Source of the DNA: Arcuatula senhousia
Taxonomy: Eukaryota; Mollusca; Bivalvia; Mytilida; Mytilidae
Direction of reading: 5' to 3'
DNA length: 64,000 bases
Assembly (NCBI GenBank): GCA_963971305.1
Contig: OZ020305.1
Coordinates: 2,637,001-2,701,000 of the forward strand
Below the pieces are notes generated by a model. That model was given only the letters and a program-made list of their open reading frames with translations. It ran no database searches and was not told the origin of the DNA. How positions within the stretch are numbered: position 1 is the first letter of the stretch; each line of letters begins with the position of its first letter. Positions 12,616-24,800 of this stretch are shown here, piece by piece. The position numbers and the translations under genes are program-made.

Positions 12616-12659
12616 TTTAAAAGATATTCAACTTTAACTGTTTTTGTTTCAATTATTTT

Positions 12660-13030
12660 CAACTGATTTAAAAAAATCTTCTTCTCTGAAACCACTGAAT
12701 GTATTGCTTTTAAGATTTGTAGGATGTCTTCTATTAGGTTTGTGAAATTGGTGCAAACTGACCAACCAATATAGCCACTGTTGCTAAAATAGAACAGGGG
12801 AGTCAGACCATAGTTTTTAGCTTAAACCTCAAAAAGTGTAAGAGATGGAGACAATCCGAGGCAGCGTTCCTTTTTCTTCAGAATCAACAATTCTACAAAA
12901 CTCTTTATTGAGTCTTATAGGAATTATTTTCCCTTAATCATCAAAATTGAACATTTTCATAGTTTTTGGATTTTATCTTGAAAACTTTAAATGCTAATGG
13001 AAAAGTTAGCATCGGAGAATTGTTGATCTC
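12660..13030 (+). repeat. Diverged tandem duplicate, copy 2
   Basis: Second unit, offset by about 440 bp from the first and clearly diverged. Function unknown. Confidence 0.65.
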
Positions 13031-13841
13031 ATTGAGATCTATACAATGAATTTAGAGTCAAAATTGACAGATGACCCCTAAAACTTATAGGGAATCGTAT
13101 GATGATACTTTACTCGAGTTTTTCGCCTCATATTCCCAAAATTATTCACATCACGTCAGTTATTGAAGCCATGCAAGCGATTCAGGTTCTTGGAAGCCTA
13201 TTGTTAATATATGTTTACATAAGTTGTTAATCAACAATTTTTAGTCAAAGGCTTGCATTGAAAAAAGGAAAAATACTATCGTTGAAAAAATGAAACTCGT
13301 TCTATCTTTATTAACGATATAGTAATTAGAACCATGCATCAAAAGGTTAAGAATGCCAAAAAAGTTCGACAAATGCATACTTACATGTACTAAGTAGAAA
13401 TAAATAACAAGGAGCAATTCATGTATCATATAAGACCTGAAATACAGTTCAATAAGTAAAATATATCAGAACTGATCAAATCTTTTTCCAGTCACTAAAA
13501 TACAGATTTTCTCCCACAACATTTAACTTGAATGACTAGTAATTATTTCCTTAAATGTTGAGTGTTAAATATACCTACTACAAGAAATACTCGGTAATTT
13601 GTCAAAAAATAAAAGACAAAATAATAGCCATGCAGACAACGTTATAGCCTAAAAGTCATTTTAAAGAGTAGGGGCTTACTCTTCTTTTAAATGATAAATC
13701 ATAAGAATGGAGTCAACCAAAAGATCAAAGGTGTGAGTTTTTGTCAAAACAAAGATCTTAGTTTCCACAAAAAAGAATCTTGTACTGAAATGATCATCTT
13801 ATTATCCCAATTATGTCTTCACAACCGTCTTGCGTTTTGTG
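13031..13841. other. No gene recognised
   Basis: AT-rich, no supported feature; 13963-14644 and 14736-15116 are similar. Confidence 0.55.
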
Positions 13842-13900
13842 TTGTTACCGGACCCTGAAATCGCAATGAAAGAGGCAGGTTTGACGCACCATGAAAACAG
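13842..13900 (+). mobile_element. Family B tail start fragment
   Basis: 'gttaccggaccctgaaatcg' and 'caatgaaagaggcaggtttg' match the start of the family B tail. It joins a family C piece at about 13905. Confidence 0.5.
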
Positions 13901-13904
13901 TTAA

Positions 13905-13962
13905 AGGCTGCTGGTTGTGTTGTGTACACTTATTCCGCATCTCATTATCTTCTATTCTATAC
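13905..13962 (+). repeat. Family C repeat fragment
   Basis: 'aaggctgctggttgtgttgt' and 'acacttattccgcatctcat' match other family C copies, with an internal deletion. Confidence 0.55.
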
Positions 13963-14644
13963 TTAATCATAATATTGGAGTCGTGTATGACATTTTGCCG
14001 CACGCAAGTTATATAGTCTTGTACTTAGTTACCATGCCGCCCACATTAAGACCCTTATTCTAATCTTGATATCATAGAAATTGTACGCTAAAACGTCTTA
14101 CTTTACTTTAATTCATAACTTATTCATTAATATAATTTGATGACATCATGCCAAAAATGAAAACTTTATTATCAATTTAATAAAAAGAAATTCCAGGGTC
14201 TCTTATTTTATATACAAATGCAAAAATCGGTATAAAATGGGTAATTTAGTAATGCAGTATATGCATATTGCTAGGCGTAACCTCCCATCAGCAGCATTTG
14301 AATCAAAACATTGGAAGATCAACGACGAAAAGCACCCAAACCCCAAAAAGTTCTGATAGAAAAGCTAATCCTGCTATACCGACTACATTCAATACAAAGT
14401 AAGAAACAGTGTTTTAAACAATTTCGAATTTTACAATCGGAAATTTCAACGTCAAAAAAGTATTAAAAGTTGGTAAACTCGTGTAAGACAAGTCTGACGA
14501 CTACCAGTCTTTTGATTACCCTCGGTGGCCTCTATTCATTTTGTTATTCTATCTTTAAACACTCCTTGAATGGAGGGTAATATTATGACACGCAGTTATG
14601 ACAGTATCATAATAATAATCTGTTCTGTCCCCAATCTATCTAAC

Positions 14645-14735
14645 GTCTCTTTCTTCATCCATTTTTCTTGTTCAAGGAGATATAACATTGATTATCCAAG
14701 TTCGATAGTGTTATTTTATCTTTTATATATAAAAC
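14645..14735 (+). mobile_element. Possible family B tail end fragment
   Basis: 'gattatccaagttcgatagt' followed by 'gttattttatctttta' resembles the tail terminus; strongly diverged. Confidence 0.35.
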
Positions 14736-15116
14736 GTTTTATACCGGAGTTTCAAAGGAGAGTGAACCCTACACTTACTTTGGTTAAAGCAAGCTGAACC
14801 TCATTGTTGTTGTTTCTTTTTTGCCTTTCTACCTCAACATTTATTTTTATTGTAATACCAATTTGCTAAAAACACTATATGTTAAGTTTAACTGTTAAAA
14901 CAAAGAACCGGTCATTTGTTAAAAGAGAAAAAAAAGCCATCAAATGTTATCGAATAAAGCATCTTGTTGTGAATAGATTAAAATAATGATCTGGGTTTGG
15001 TCGACAACATGGAGCCCAAACTCTCTGAAACGTCGACATAAACACGTAATGTTAAAACAATTGTTGGTGTACAAATTGTTGGTTGGTGTTGTTATGTTGT
15101 CAAAGGTTTTTTTGTC

Positions 15117-15335
15117 GACCTGTACCGGAATTGACACACTAAATTGACGGATTACAGTGCGACGGGTGTTCTATAGCAAGAAGGAACTGCTTATTCTTCT
15201 GGAGCACCTGAGTTTACTTTCGTTACAACTTCGCGTTGTTGATTGTTATTCAGTTGTTTTCGTGTTTATGTGTTTTATGTTGTCTGTTTTTTTTTGTCCC
15301 GTTCCCGTTGGTGTTTACTGGTTTTGTCTCTGACC
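15117..15335 (+). mobile_element. Solo family A tail
   Basis: 'acctgtaccggaattgacac', 'gtgcgacgggtgttctatag', 'ggtgtttactggttttgtct'. The 3' end is lost after 'ctctgacca'. Confidence 0.72.
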
Positions 15336-16689
15336 ACATATGCCACTATTTCGACGGTAGAACATAAACAATTTAAGCAGATAAGACAAAAAAAGTTTTT
15401 AGAATAAAAAAATAACATAAATAAAAAGCCGGGGTCCTCGATAGATTTCTTTAGATATAATACGAATTCGGATTATCTTTAAGTTTAACCGAAGGTTAGT
15501 CTTTTGCTTAATAATCATGCCACCTACATGAAGGTTCTTAATTCTAATCATGATTCTATAGAAATTGTAAGCTATTACGTTATCTTTAAGACTTATTTTA
15601 TTACTTAAAAACTCACTCATTAGTGGTCCCAAAGGATTTCTTATCTATATGTTTTTATCAATTAGTTCTGAAAACATTACATGTATCAGTGGTTTTTCTT
15701 AAAATGAATTTTGTTGAGATAACCCTAAATGAGTAATAAACTTAAAATTGAAAATAGATTTCATGACATGAATTTAAGACAACATTCGCTACTATAATTA
15801 ACAATCTTGTTTCGTATCAAAATTTTTTACGTCAAATACAAACCATTATTCACATTCCGAAGTATCTGAGTATGATTTAGAAACAAACTCTTCTCAAATT
15901 TATAGCTAATAGATTGAAATTGCATGTGCCAATTTAAAAGTTAAGCGCAGTTAAATTTTTCGGCCATTTCAAATTGTCCCTTTGGAGTAAATCGTGATTT
16001 CTTTTACTATTTCTTCACGTTGGTTACATTTCTAAAATGCACACCAAGGGGCGCATAATCAAAACAAAACTTAGGGCGAAGGAATTATTTAACCCAATAT
16101 CTTACACCTCATTTTAGGCACTGTCTTCTGATTTTAACCCTATACACTATCATGTTTGTCTTCATTATAATAAATACCAATTAATATTCCTGAAGGTTTC
16201 TATGTTAATGTTTAAAAAAGCTTTAAACGCTATCAGATTTGTAATTTCACCGTTTGTAATACAATCTTCGTTTAACAACCCTCTTTATCTACAATGATTG
16301 AAAAGTAATGAAAGACAGTAGGATTTGTGCGATCAGGTTTATAGTCTTAAACCGTTATGTAGGCTGAAAAAGCTTCTCAAAGGGTATACAACGTTTAAGA
16401 TAATATTAATTAAAACTCTATTAGCTAGCAGACTTACTTGATTTAAAAAAGGATGCTTTAAGTGCATCTAAAATTACATGTCCTTCTTTTAAAAATGCCA
16501 TATAAAAAGCTTAGAAAGCTTAACAGTGTTTTTTTCCATAGATGTGTAAACGGCAATGTTGGTGACGAATCAGCCTTATATTGTTTTGTTAGAAAAAATG
16601 TATTTGCTATGTGAACAAGGGATAGCATTAATATTACAAAAAGTCAAGCCAATATTGGTTAGTGTTAAAGAAAACCCATTAAACTCTCA
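15336..16689. other. No gene recognised
   Basis: A 77-codon minus frame (15399-15632) has no recognisable domain; nothing else. Confidence 0.55.
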
Positions 16690-16862
16690 AAGCACCTGAG
16701 GACACTTTTGTTTCAACTTGATTTGGTGTTGCTGGTTGTGGTTTGTTTGTTTTTTGTTGTTGTGTGGTTTGTTTCGTTGTGATTTTTTTTTGTCTACCGA
16801 TCTTGTCTCCGTCTTGTCGATATATTAATGTTTGATTACCCCTTTGGTACACATTTGCTTCT
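16690..16862 (+). mobile_element. Solo family A tail, 31/57.7-kb subtype
   Basis: 'agcacctgaggacacttttg', 'ggtttgtttcgttgtgattt', 'tacccctttggtacacattt'. A diverged member of the tail subtype at 31, 38 and 57.7 kb. Confidence 0.65.
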
Positions 16863-17280
16863 TAAGGTTCTTCCTCGTCCATAAGCAGATTAATTTTATG
16901 CTTTTACTCCTATTTTGTGTTTGAAAGAACTCGCAATACAAATTGCACATATTTTCAAAACCAAAATGCTTGCTGAGTGTTATAAAGTATCATATATATC
17001 TAATTCAAGGCAAAAAATATAGTTATAATAAAATCTAAATAAATTAATTGTAAAAAAAACAAATTACTATACAGGCAAAAATTGATACAACAAAACCAAA
17101 ATCGCGAGTCTATAAACCCATTATCAGATAAATTCTTCTTAGCATGTTTTTTCCCAGACTTTCACATTTATTTTATCTTGCAATGACATGGTTCATAACC
17201 CAAGTAAATCTTAGGTAATAACCAAGCTATTTCAAGTTATTTTATACAGCCTTTTGTGGTTTTCATGGGTCGTTTGTTAC

Positions 17281-17434
17281 TACCGGTCCTTAAGATTGCA
17301 ATGGAAGAGGGAGTCCGGCGCGCCATGGGACCCACCATTTTATTTGAAATGCCAATACCAAGCAAGGAGCATTCCGATTTCTGTTGTGCATTGAGATTGA
17401 TTCACCAAGTTTGGTAATTTTGTTATTACCTGTA
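17281..17434 (+). mobile_element. Solo family B tail
   Basis: 'accggtccttaagattgcaa', 'tggaagagggagtccggcgc', 'gaaatgccaataccaagcaa' and the end 'ttttgttattacctgtat'. A deletion removes the middle. Confidence 0.65.
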
Positions 17435-18129
17435 TTAAGATATATCATAATCAATGGTGTATGTTTTTGAGAGATAGGAGTATACTTTAAGGAGTTTTAA
17501 GCCTTTGGTAAAGACAATTATATACACAAGCCACAAAAAAGAAACGATACCAAGGCTTTCTTAATTTTTCCATAGTTGCACGACACTGTTTGACTGTTAC
17601 TTGTTATATGAATGGAATGAATAATTTATCCTTTAAAAGTAGTGAATAAACATTTTTCTATGCCGTCAAATAACATAATTTTTTACTTTGTTTCCAAAAC
17701 AAGAAAAAGTGAAAATACTCTTGAATGAAAAGTGCAATTTTAAACCTCGATTATGAAATGTGTGTCATTTTTTGCAAGACAAACAAAAGGTGGTCAAAAC
17801 TGAAACTGCAAAATTTGAAAACCGACTACAACGTCAACGTTAAAACAGAGCAAAGTGAGACATTAAATTGTACGGGTTTATTTGCATTTCCATGACGTTG
17901 AAATCTCAGTTTCTTACTCAAACCTGATAAAACCAAGTCTGATGAATCATTTCTAACAAACATTCACTACTGTAGATCATTTCCGTACACGTCAACGACG
18001 AAAAACGTCTAAAAGTAAAAACCACCGTTTATATCATATCCGTACTCGAAACTGGCTCATTTTTTGCAAAGTTAATGCTGAACTTACACAATTTATGAAT
18101 TTGATTTGAAAAATGCAATCAAAGGACAA
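17435..18129. other. No gene recognised
   Basis: Nothing seen; 18441-19199 beyond the SINE is also empty. Confidence 0.55.
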
Positions 18130-18138
18130 GAAAAGTTC

Positions 18139-18140
<2 letters not shown>

Positions 18141-18168
<28 letters not shown>
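18141..18168. repeat. (GT)n microsatellite, SINE 3' tail
   Basis: About 14 GT units forming the 3' terminus of the minus-strand SINE. Confidence 0.9.
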
Positions 18169-18169
<1 letters not shown>

Positions 18170-18429
18170 GGTGTTTAACGCCCTATATCGACGCACCTGG
18201 GCCATATAGGGCGGTCAGTTTTAATGGTGGAGGAAACCGGAGTACCCGATGGAAACCACCGACCTTAAGCTTGGGCAGGTAACTGACAAACCTAATCACA
18301 TACAGTTGGGGAAGTCCCTTTTATGTTAAATACAAACGGTACTCGAGCACCAGCTGAGAGGTGATGGGCAAGTGATCAATAGTGGCGTATTTAAACCAGC
18401 GCCTTAGACCACTCGGCCACCTAGGCCAC
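18141..18429 (-). mobile_element. Complete tRNA-derived SINE with (AC)n tail
   Basis: A 289-bp insertion flanked by an exact 11-bp duplication 'gaaaagttctt' (18130-18140 and 18430-18440). On the minus strand the 5' head reads 'ggccgagtggtctaaggcgc', a Leu/Ser-type tRNA A-box region, with a degenerate B-box about 50 nt later. The body includes 'gaggaaaccggagtacccga' (+ strand), a motif I recall from other molluscan repeats. The 3' end is an (AC)n tract (read as (GT)n at 18141-18168 on +). The tRNA stem is not intact, so it is not a tRNA gene. Confidence 0.85.
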
Positions 18430-19199
18430 GAAAAGTTCTTTTGAAAAATGGCGCTAATGCATGGCAATCACCGAAAGTAGCATAACTTCGATCTTTCATC
18501 GCCCCAAAGATTTAAAGATTGTTTTTTCCATTTTAAACTCTTAAATTTTAAACTGTTAAATTTGTGTAACTTGAACTGATAAAACCGGTTGTTTTATTTA
18601 AATTCGTGTTTAGTTTACTTAATAAATTTTGGTATCGTTTCTTTTTGTGGCTAGTATATATTATAGTTTGTGCAATTACTTAATTATTGGATCATTCAGA
18701 TATAATCACGATTGTTGGGAACAGCATGTCGAAAAAAATTAAATAGATTTTACAGCCCTTTTGGGCAATCAAGAATACTCTTATTTGAAATGTAAATTTC
18801 TAATTTAAAAGGTTTGATTTTTAGCATATTAGTGATCTATTCTTACTTTTGGCGTCAAAGTAGTTTCAGCTACATAGACATGACTAACAGTTACAATATA
18901 AGCTCACTTTGTCAGGTTTGCATTTAGGCTTTTAGGTAAGACACCATGACACATGTGTGTTAATTAAAACTAGATCATTGCAAATTAATGGCCAATCTTT
19001 TTCATAAAGTTTTGCCCTTTTCTACAACACACTACATTATAAATGATAGAAGGCCATGTTGGACTTTGGACTTCTAAATACTTTGTAAGGTTTTTAAACA
19101 ATAATACTTTCTTTGATAAATTTATTGGATTGGTATTGAATCGTATATATCATAGGTTTAATCTAGGCCCATTTCAACACAACCAACAGCGAATACTGA

Positions 19200-19345
19200 G
19201 CACCTTTGTGGCGAGCAGCGCCTACTGGCCTCGTTGAAGGCTGCTGGAGGTTGTCCATTCGGGTTTCTTTCTGAATTGCCGCTTGATTGTGGGCTGTGTC
19301 GCGTACACTTACTCCATATCTCATTATTTTCTTTTCCTGCTGTTT
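19200..19345 (+). repeat. Family C repeat
   Basis: 'ggcgagcagcgcctactggc', 'ctcgttgaaggctgctgg', 'gggctgtgtcgcgtacactt', 'actccatatctcattatttt'. A second partial piece follows at about 19358-19415. Confidence 0.72.
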
Positions 19346-19415
19346 TCCATTATGGTTGCTGCTGGTTTGTATAAGTTGTGTCATGTACGCTTATTCTATT
19401 ATTTTCATCTATCTT

Positions 19416-20796
19416 ATCTTTTGAGCATAAGAGCTGACCTCTTCCTGTTTGACTTTCAGTAAATTTTTATGTTTTAGCACATTGCATCCTTAAGTACGGC
19501 CCGCATCTGTGAAAATTGCCATAATGGTATTACCGCAGTTTAAACGCAATTGTACTTTTGACTCTCCGATAATTGCAAATATGTAAGTTGGTGTTGTCAA
19601 AGAGATTTTATTTCTCAATTTAATTTTCTAAGCATTTTACATGTATATGTCTTATTAGGCGTTACCGGGCGCTTTTGTTCTAAAACATTTCAATAAGCTA
19701 GCAAGTTTAAGTTGGAGAAATCGGCACTTCGAAAATTCTTAAACTTTATTTTGAGCTTTGAATTTTTTCTTTGTGATACATTTTGGGTTAAAAAGGCGTT
19801 TTGAATATTGGTATGCTAAGAGGAAGGATCTAAAAACAAATCTTTTAAAGGAATTAAACGATAAAAAATACAGCTTGATAAGCTTATTTTATTGTTTGTT
19901 TTTAGTTTTAGTACTCATTTTGTGGTATTAATGGTTTTCTGTTTTCCGAATACTTTAATTTTTATATGTAAAGACAACTTTCTGAAACATGCAAACACAA
20001 TACAGTTTTTATGATGTTTTTTTTTTAACTTTTAAAAATGTTTTGCACTGAAATATAAAAGTTGTTAGCTCAATTTCTTTTTTTTGGGCATTTTTCATCA
20101 ATATCTGGACACTTAATTATTATGCTGCAAAACACTTTTTGTCGGTCATAAAACATAGTTCGTTTGTTGTTTATGCCTTTCATTTTCATTTCTAACTGAT
20201 ACGTATATTCATAAATCAGTAAGCTTAATAACTGATATCAAAGACGATGTCTAAGCCATGCTGGATGGCACTGTTAGATTCAGATGTTTTATCTATTGGT
20301 CTCCATTATATCTGATTGGCTTTATCTAATTTATGCAGACATATAAGAATCTAATTTATTGGTCTAATTACAAGGAGAATCGATGTAACGTTTTTTTACT
20401 TGGATCATTTCTTGCTAGAAATTATAGGCTTATGTTGTAATTGCTTCTTATATTAACACCTTGCAATGTATTTGTTTTGCCATGCGCAAGGTTCATTGAT
20501 CTTTCTCTCCTCCAGATCGAAAGAGCTACTTTTAAAGCTTTTTGTTTAATACTATTACGGAAAGTTCTTTTCCATTAGTTTAAATCTTCGGAAAAAACTA
20601 TTCTATTGGCGAATTAGGTTCCGTGACTATCAAAGAAACTCAATCATTGTATTGATAACCGTGTTATTGCTACCGTGCAAATGAAATATTTTATTGAAAT
20701 GAAAAAGGAAAAAATAAAAACAACGATTTGAAATAACTTTCTCGGATTAAAAGTTAATAACTCAGAAGAAATCGCCCTTGTTGGTGACTTTAAAGA
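19416..20796. other. 5' flank of the receptor gene
   Basis: Should hold the promoter and 5' UTR unless there is a further upstream non-coding exon. No TATA box, CpG cluster or clear initiator could be fixed by eye. Confidence 0.4.
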
Positions 20797-21339
20797 ATGA
20801 CGGAATATCATGACACAAACGTTTCAAATACATTGCAGATGCATTCGGACAGTTTCAATAGTTCTCAAACTTTCAACGTTTCTAATATCTCAGGCCAAAC
20901 ACCGCCTATTCCAGATGCTCTCCTGTTTACGGAGGAGAATTTGGTAGCTGTAACTGGATATCCTATTCTATTTGTCATCGGTGCTTGTGGAAATTTGACA
21001 GTCTTCATTACACTTTTTCGCAACAGACATGTGAAATCTAGAGTAAATCTGTTTATCCTCCATCTTTCTATCGCGGACTTAATAGTAGCGTTCGTGATAC
21101 TGCCTATGGAGATAACTTGGAATGCCACGGTGGCGTGGAAGGCCGGGGACTTCATGTGTCGTTTTATGATGTTCTTTCGGACGTTTGGTCTATACCTTTC
21201 ATCGTTTATCCTTGTCGTCATCAGCCTGGATCGCTACTTCGCTATCGTCCATCCGTTGAGTTTAAATGACTGCGACAAAAGAGGTAAAATCATGCTAACC
21301 CTTGCCTGGATATTTAGTGCCATTGCCAGTCTGCCACAG
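20797..21339 (+). CDS. GnRH/AKH/corazonin-type GPCR, exon 1 (partial gene)
   Basis: First coding exon of a class A neuropeptide receptor acting in the plasma membrane. It encodes 181 residues from the ATG at 20797. The extracellular N-terminus (about 1-50) has four N-X-S glycosylation sequons at N8, N21, N27 and N30. TM1 is about 52-74 with the GN pair at 65-66. TM2 is about 84-106 with LSIADLIVAF and the conserved Asp94. TM3 starts near the conserved Cys121 and ends in DRYFAIVHPL (DRY at 145-147). TM4 begins at about 164. The reading frame ends in SLPQ, followed by a strong donor (CAG|gtaaga, phase 0). The DRYFAI motif and the LPQ at the end resemble the GnRH/AKH/corazonin receptor superfamily from memory; invertebrate members keep DRY, unlike mammalian GnRHR. 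Codon use is richer in GC than the flanks. No TATA or CpG signal decides the promoter. Which member of the superfamily it is cannot be settled here. Confidence 0.9.
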
Positions 21340-21839
21340 GTAAGACATCCCTTCATGCACCCTTAACTCCCTAAGAAAGGTTTTGTGCGTTTTAATTAAC
21401 ATATAATCTAGCTTTTGGATAAGATTTGCTCATTCAGTTAAATGTATGTAAAATACTTAATATTTTTAAAACTCATTTCCTTTAAAAGTTCGTTTGAATT
21501 AAATAAAATGCTTGTACTGAGTGAAACTCGATTTGATTTGCATTTTGTTACCGATACATTGCATATGACATGTGTGAAACAACCTTTTCTTAGGTTTTCC
21601 TTCATCTATTATGCTTGATTTGTTTTATCCATGGACCCCCTATTTTCTTTTATTATATAAAAAAAACATTAGTGGAAGTGCAAAGGTAATGAAAAATAAA
21701 ATAAAAACATTCCCCGCCGATATTATAAAAGGTTATCGAATCCAAAAAAAATGATCCTGCATCATTATCTTACTTATTTTGATATTCTATAAAACAGTAG
21801 CAACGTTATGAATTTTAGTTACTTTAATTTTTTACGATA

Positions 21840-22046
21840 CTGAGGATTCATTGAATATCGTGGGTACCAATTATCGTGGTTTGATGAAAAAGTGTAAATT
21901 CGTGGACTCTTAAATTCTTGGTTCTGAAAATTGCAGCATATAATTCAATGTTAATCTACTTTTCGTGGTGTATCAAATTTTGATGATCAAGGCCACCCAT
22001 GAAAACCACGAAAATTGATACCCCATGAAAAATAATGAAACCACAG
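21840..22046. mobile_element. MITE with TA target duplication
   Basis: 207 bp bounded by TA (21838-21839 and 22047-22048). The ends are imperfect inverted repeats of about 35 bp: 'ctgaggattcattgaatatc' on the left and 'aaaaataatgaaaccacag' on the right. Internal 'atcgtgggtaccaattatcg' and 'gaaaaccacgaaaattgata' pair as well. It is about 500 bp into intron 1. TA duplication suggests Tc1/mariner-type mobilisation. Confidence 0.72.
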
Positions 22047-22488
22047 TAGTCTAGATGAGCAACACATCTCAAAATTTAATTTATCAGCTTGATAACTGAA
22101 TCTTGATGGGTAAAAATTTATAACGATCTAATAGAAACAAATTTCTTTTTCTTTATCTTGAAATAGGCATACTAGATCGGCTGTTTGATGTTAAGAAGCA
22201 GTCTTACTTAGTATAGACTTTTACTTTTAAGTTTAGAGTTGCCCATGTGCTAACAAATAAACAATCATAATTCGGTCATTTAAAATAGATAGAATTTATG
22301 GATACATTCCAGAATGAAGTGAAGCAATTAGGATCTTTAATATTAAGATAATGATGAGATTATCAGTTTATTGATAGCTACATTGATATAGAGAGAAAAC
22401 ACATGGTACTCGAATGAAGTGGAACGAAACGTGTGGGGTAACGGTGTTAAATAACAAAACAAACAGCGATGTTTCTGATGTAGATTTA

Positions 22489-22503
22489 AGAGAGAGAGAG
22501 AGA
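22489..22503. repeat. (AG)n short microsatellite
   Basis: 'agagagagagagagag' in intron 1. Confidence 0.6.
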
Positions 22504-22549
22504 GTGCTGGTAGTGGGTTCACCACTGCATGGTTTCCCTTCCCGAACTA

Positions 22550-22718
22550 GATTTGAATTATATGCATTTTATTTAGACCAATTGCAGAACGGCGAGCAGC
22601 GCCTACTGGCCTCGTTGAAGGCTGCTGGTGGTTTTTTTTAAATAAATGCTTGTCATACATGTGACTTCTGTCGCGAATACTTACTCCACATATCATTATT
22701 CTCTATTCCACTCCACCT
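22550..22718 (+). repeat. Family C repeat
   Basis: 'atgcattttatttagaccaa', 'ggcgagcagcgcctactggc', 'ctcgttgaaggctgctggtg', 'gaatacttactccacatatc'. With the inverted copy at 63.1 kb it defines a unit of at least 150 bp. Confidence 0.72.
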
Positions 22719-23547
22719 TTCCTTTTGAAGTCTTCTCCCGGTTCCCTTATCACCTCTGAGCTCCTACCCTATACTTTTTGACATCATTGCTACTTTATTT
22801 CACTCTTCATAACAACACTGTCGTTATTCTTAGCAGAGTACCCAGCCCTACCCCTAAAAATGTTTCGTTTCATATTCTAGTAATCTGACTTACATGTGAA
22901 CTTAACATAAAGTTAATCGTCGAATTTCAATGAAATCAAACGCAGTTTTGTTCCGAAAAAATACAACCCAATGAACATAGTAGAGTTTATTTTTATCACT
23001 GTGACCATAAAATATAAGTTACTGACTAAAACATTCCGCTGATTTCTAACAGTTCTGTCCCTTCAGCGTGCAGTACCCATTTAAAGATTTTACCTACAAC
23101 AATGAAGCGGTTCAAGAAAAAAACTCAAATTTCATGTAGAAAGTTAGTATTTTTTATTAGACAAAATATGATAAGCTATATCATGTTTATATCGAGTTTC
23201 TGATCGAAAATTGGAAACAGAAAAAGATCCAATATGCAATTAAGAAAAAAATTGATCAGATATTGAAATAATTTCAATGTAACAGATCCAATTCTTAGAT
23301 AGTATGTAAATGTTACACGATATGTAGATCAAGTTCTTAGATATTTCACCTTCAAGGTTTTATAAGCGCTTTTATACAAACCGGAAGTTTAAGTACTTCA
23401 CCTGATAAAAATAATTTCACGAGTCATCAGCATTGTGTTGTGGTCGAAAATTTAATTATCCTTCACAATAGATAAGGTGCTGATTATATGCATAGAGCAA
23501 GACGAACATCACTCTTAACTTGTGATAAAAAAAACTAACGGATTAAA

Positions 23548-23606
23548 GACGCAGATGTACAAATGGCGCATCCAAATGTCAAAAGTACGAAAGGGCAGAG
23601 AGTATC
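23548..23606 (-). mobile_element. Family A tail end fragment
   Basis: 'acgcagatgtacaaatggcg', 'caaatgtcaaaagtacgaaa', 'gggcagaga': the terminal part of an inverted tail. Confidence 0.55.
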
Positions 23607-24091
23607 AATACTATCAACTCAACCGCCACTGAAAACCACAACGGAAAGCAGCCAATAGTCGGCAATGTGACAGGTCGTCGATGCTTGCGGTCTTGCATTA
23701 GGAGATCCTATCTAATTTTTTCTTTACAAGCTTAGACTAGGCTCGGTTGTGGCAGTGACAGTGGTTGTTTAAAGCTCATTATTATTTTCATGTTTTGTTC
23801 TTGTCTTATTCGTGTGTTCATAAAAGAAAGTTTTGTTTAAATGGTAAAATGACTTTCAGTAATCGTATGTCACTCATTCTCCGGTAAAATGTACATTTTA
23901 ATTTTTCTGAAACAAAAATTTTAAATTTTCTATTTTTTAAACATTTTTTAGTTAAAGAATGTTCAGAATGTCAGGAGCTTTTCCCTAAATTTTGTGCAAC
24001 ACTGCTTTTATAAAAGCTGAGATAAACGTTTTCAGAAAATGCACGAATCTCTAATCAAACCTGTTAAATTTGACGTGGCGATGTAGATGTC

Positions 24092-24275
24092 AGCCTTGAA
24101 ATAAAAATTTCAACAAAGTTCTAGGCAAAAAATTCTGCTACGCCTGACGCGGGTTTCGTCTATTTAAGACTCATCAGAGGCACTCTACCAAAAGTTGAAA
24201 AGTTGAAATTTCCAAACACCGTATGAGTATAAATCGCAAAGAACAATAATACCAAAAATTATTAATATCCAAAAA
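24092..24275 (-). repeat. Family D repeat
   Basis: 'acgcctgacgcgggtttcgt', 'ctatttaagactcatcagag', 'gcactctaccaaaagttgaa'. Reverse complement of the 47.3-kb copies. From memory this family is widespread in bivalves. Confidence 0.65.
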
Positions 24276-24664
24276 GCTTTTCACGTATCATGTTGCATCG
24301 CTGAAAAGACAACGATCTATAATCGATCAATTTGTATTTGTTAACCACCAGGATTTGATCGACCAACTGTGAAATTTCAATGCACGACGTCATCAAGACG
24401 TTACGCAAAACGCAGTAACACTAAACACATTTTAATGGGTTTTCTGATATTTTGCTACCCCTGCTACAAATACTTCATTTAATACCGTTTTTGTTCTATT
24501 GACATGAATAGTTCTGTGTGTTAGGAATCTTTATCAAAACTTTTATTTGTATTTAGTCGAATTTATGTTCATTCTTTTTTTTCAAGAAGAGGGTCTTTCA
24601 TTGCACTTAAGAATTGGGCCTAAGTCATATGTAGTTTTTTTTTCAACCCAAGGTCAATAAAAAA

Positions 24665-24800
24665 ACAGCGAACAGCGACCACTAGTCACATTGAAGGCGG
24701 CTGCCTGTTTTCTATAGTGGATTTAAAAAAACAATAACGTTTATATTGTAAGTTGTGTCGCGTACGCTTTTTCTGCATCTCATTTTCTTCTACTTTGTCT
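24665..24800 (+). repeat. Family C repeat, diverged
   Basis: 'gcgaacagcgaccactagtc', 'acattgaaggcggctgcctg', 'gttgtgtcgcgtacgctttt', 'tgcatctcattttcttct'. Confidence 0.6.

Noticed and set aside
18395..18429. Functional tRNA-Leu/Ser gene on the minus strand
   Set aside because: Only the 5' part resembles a tRNA and the whole is bounded by an 11-bp target duplication with an (AC)n tail, so it is a SINE.
20865..21221. 118-codon frame on the minus strand
   Set aside because: Antisense shadow of receptor exon 1, whose TM pattern is unmistakable on the + strand.
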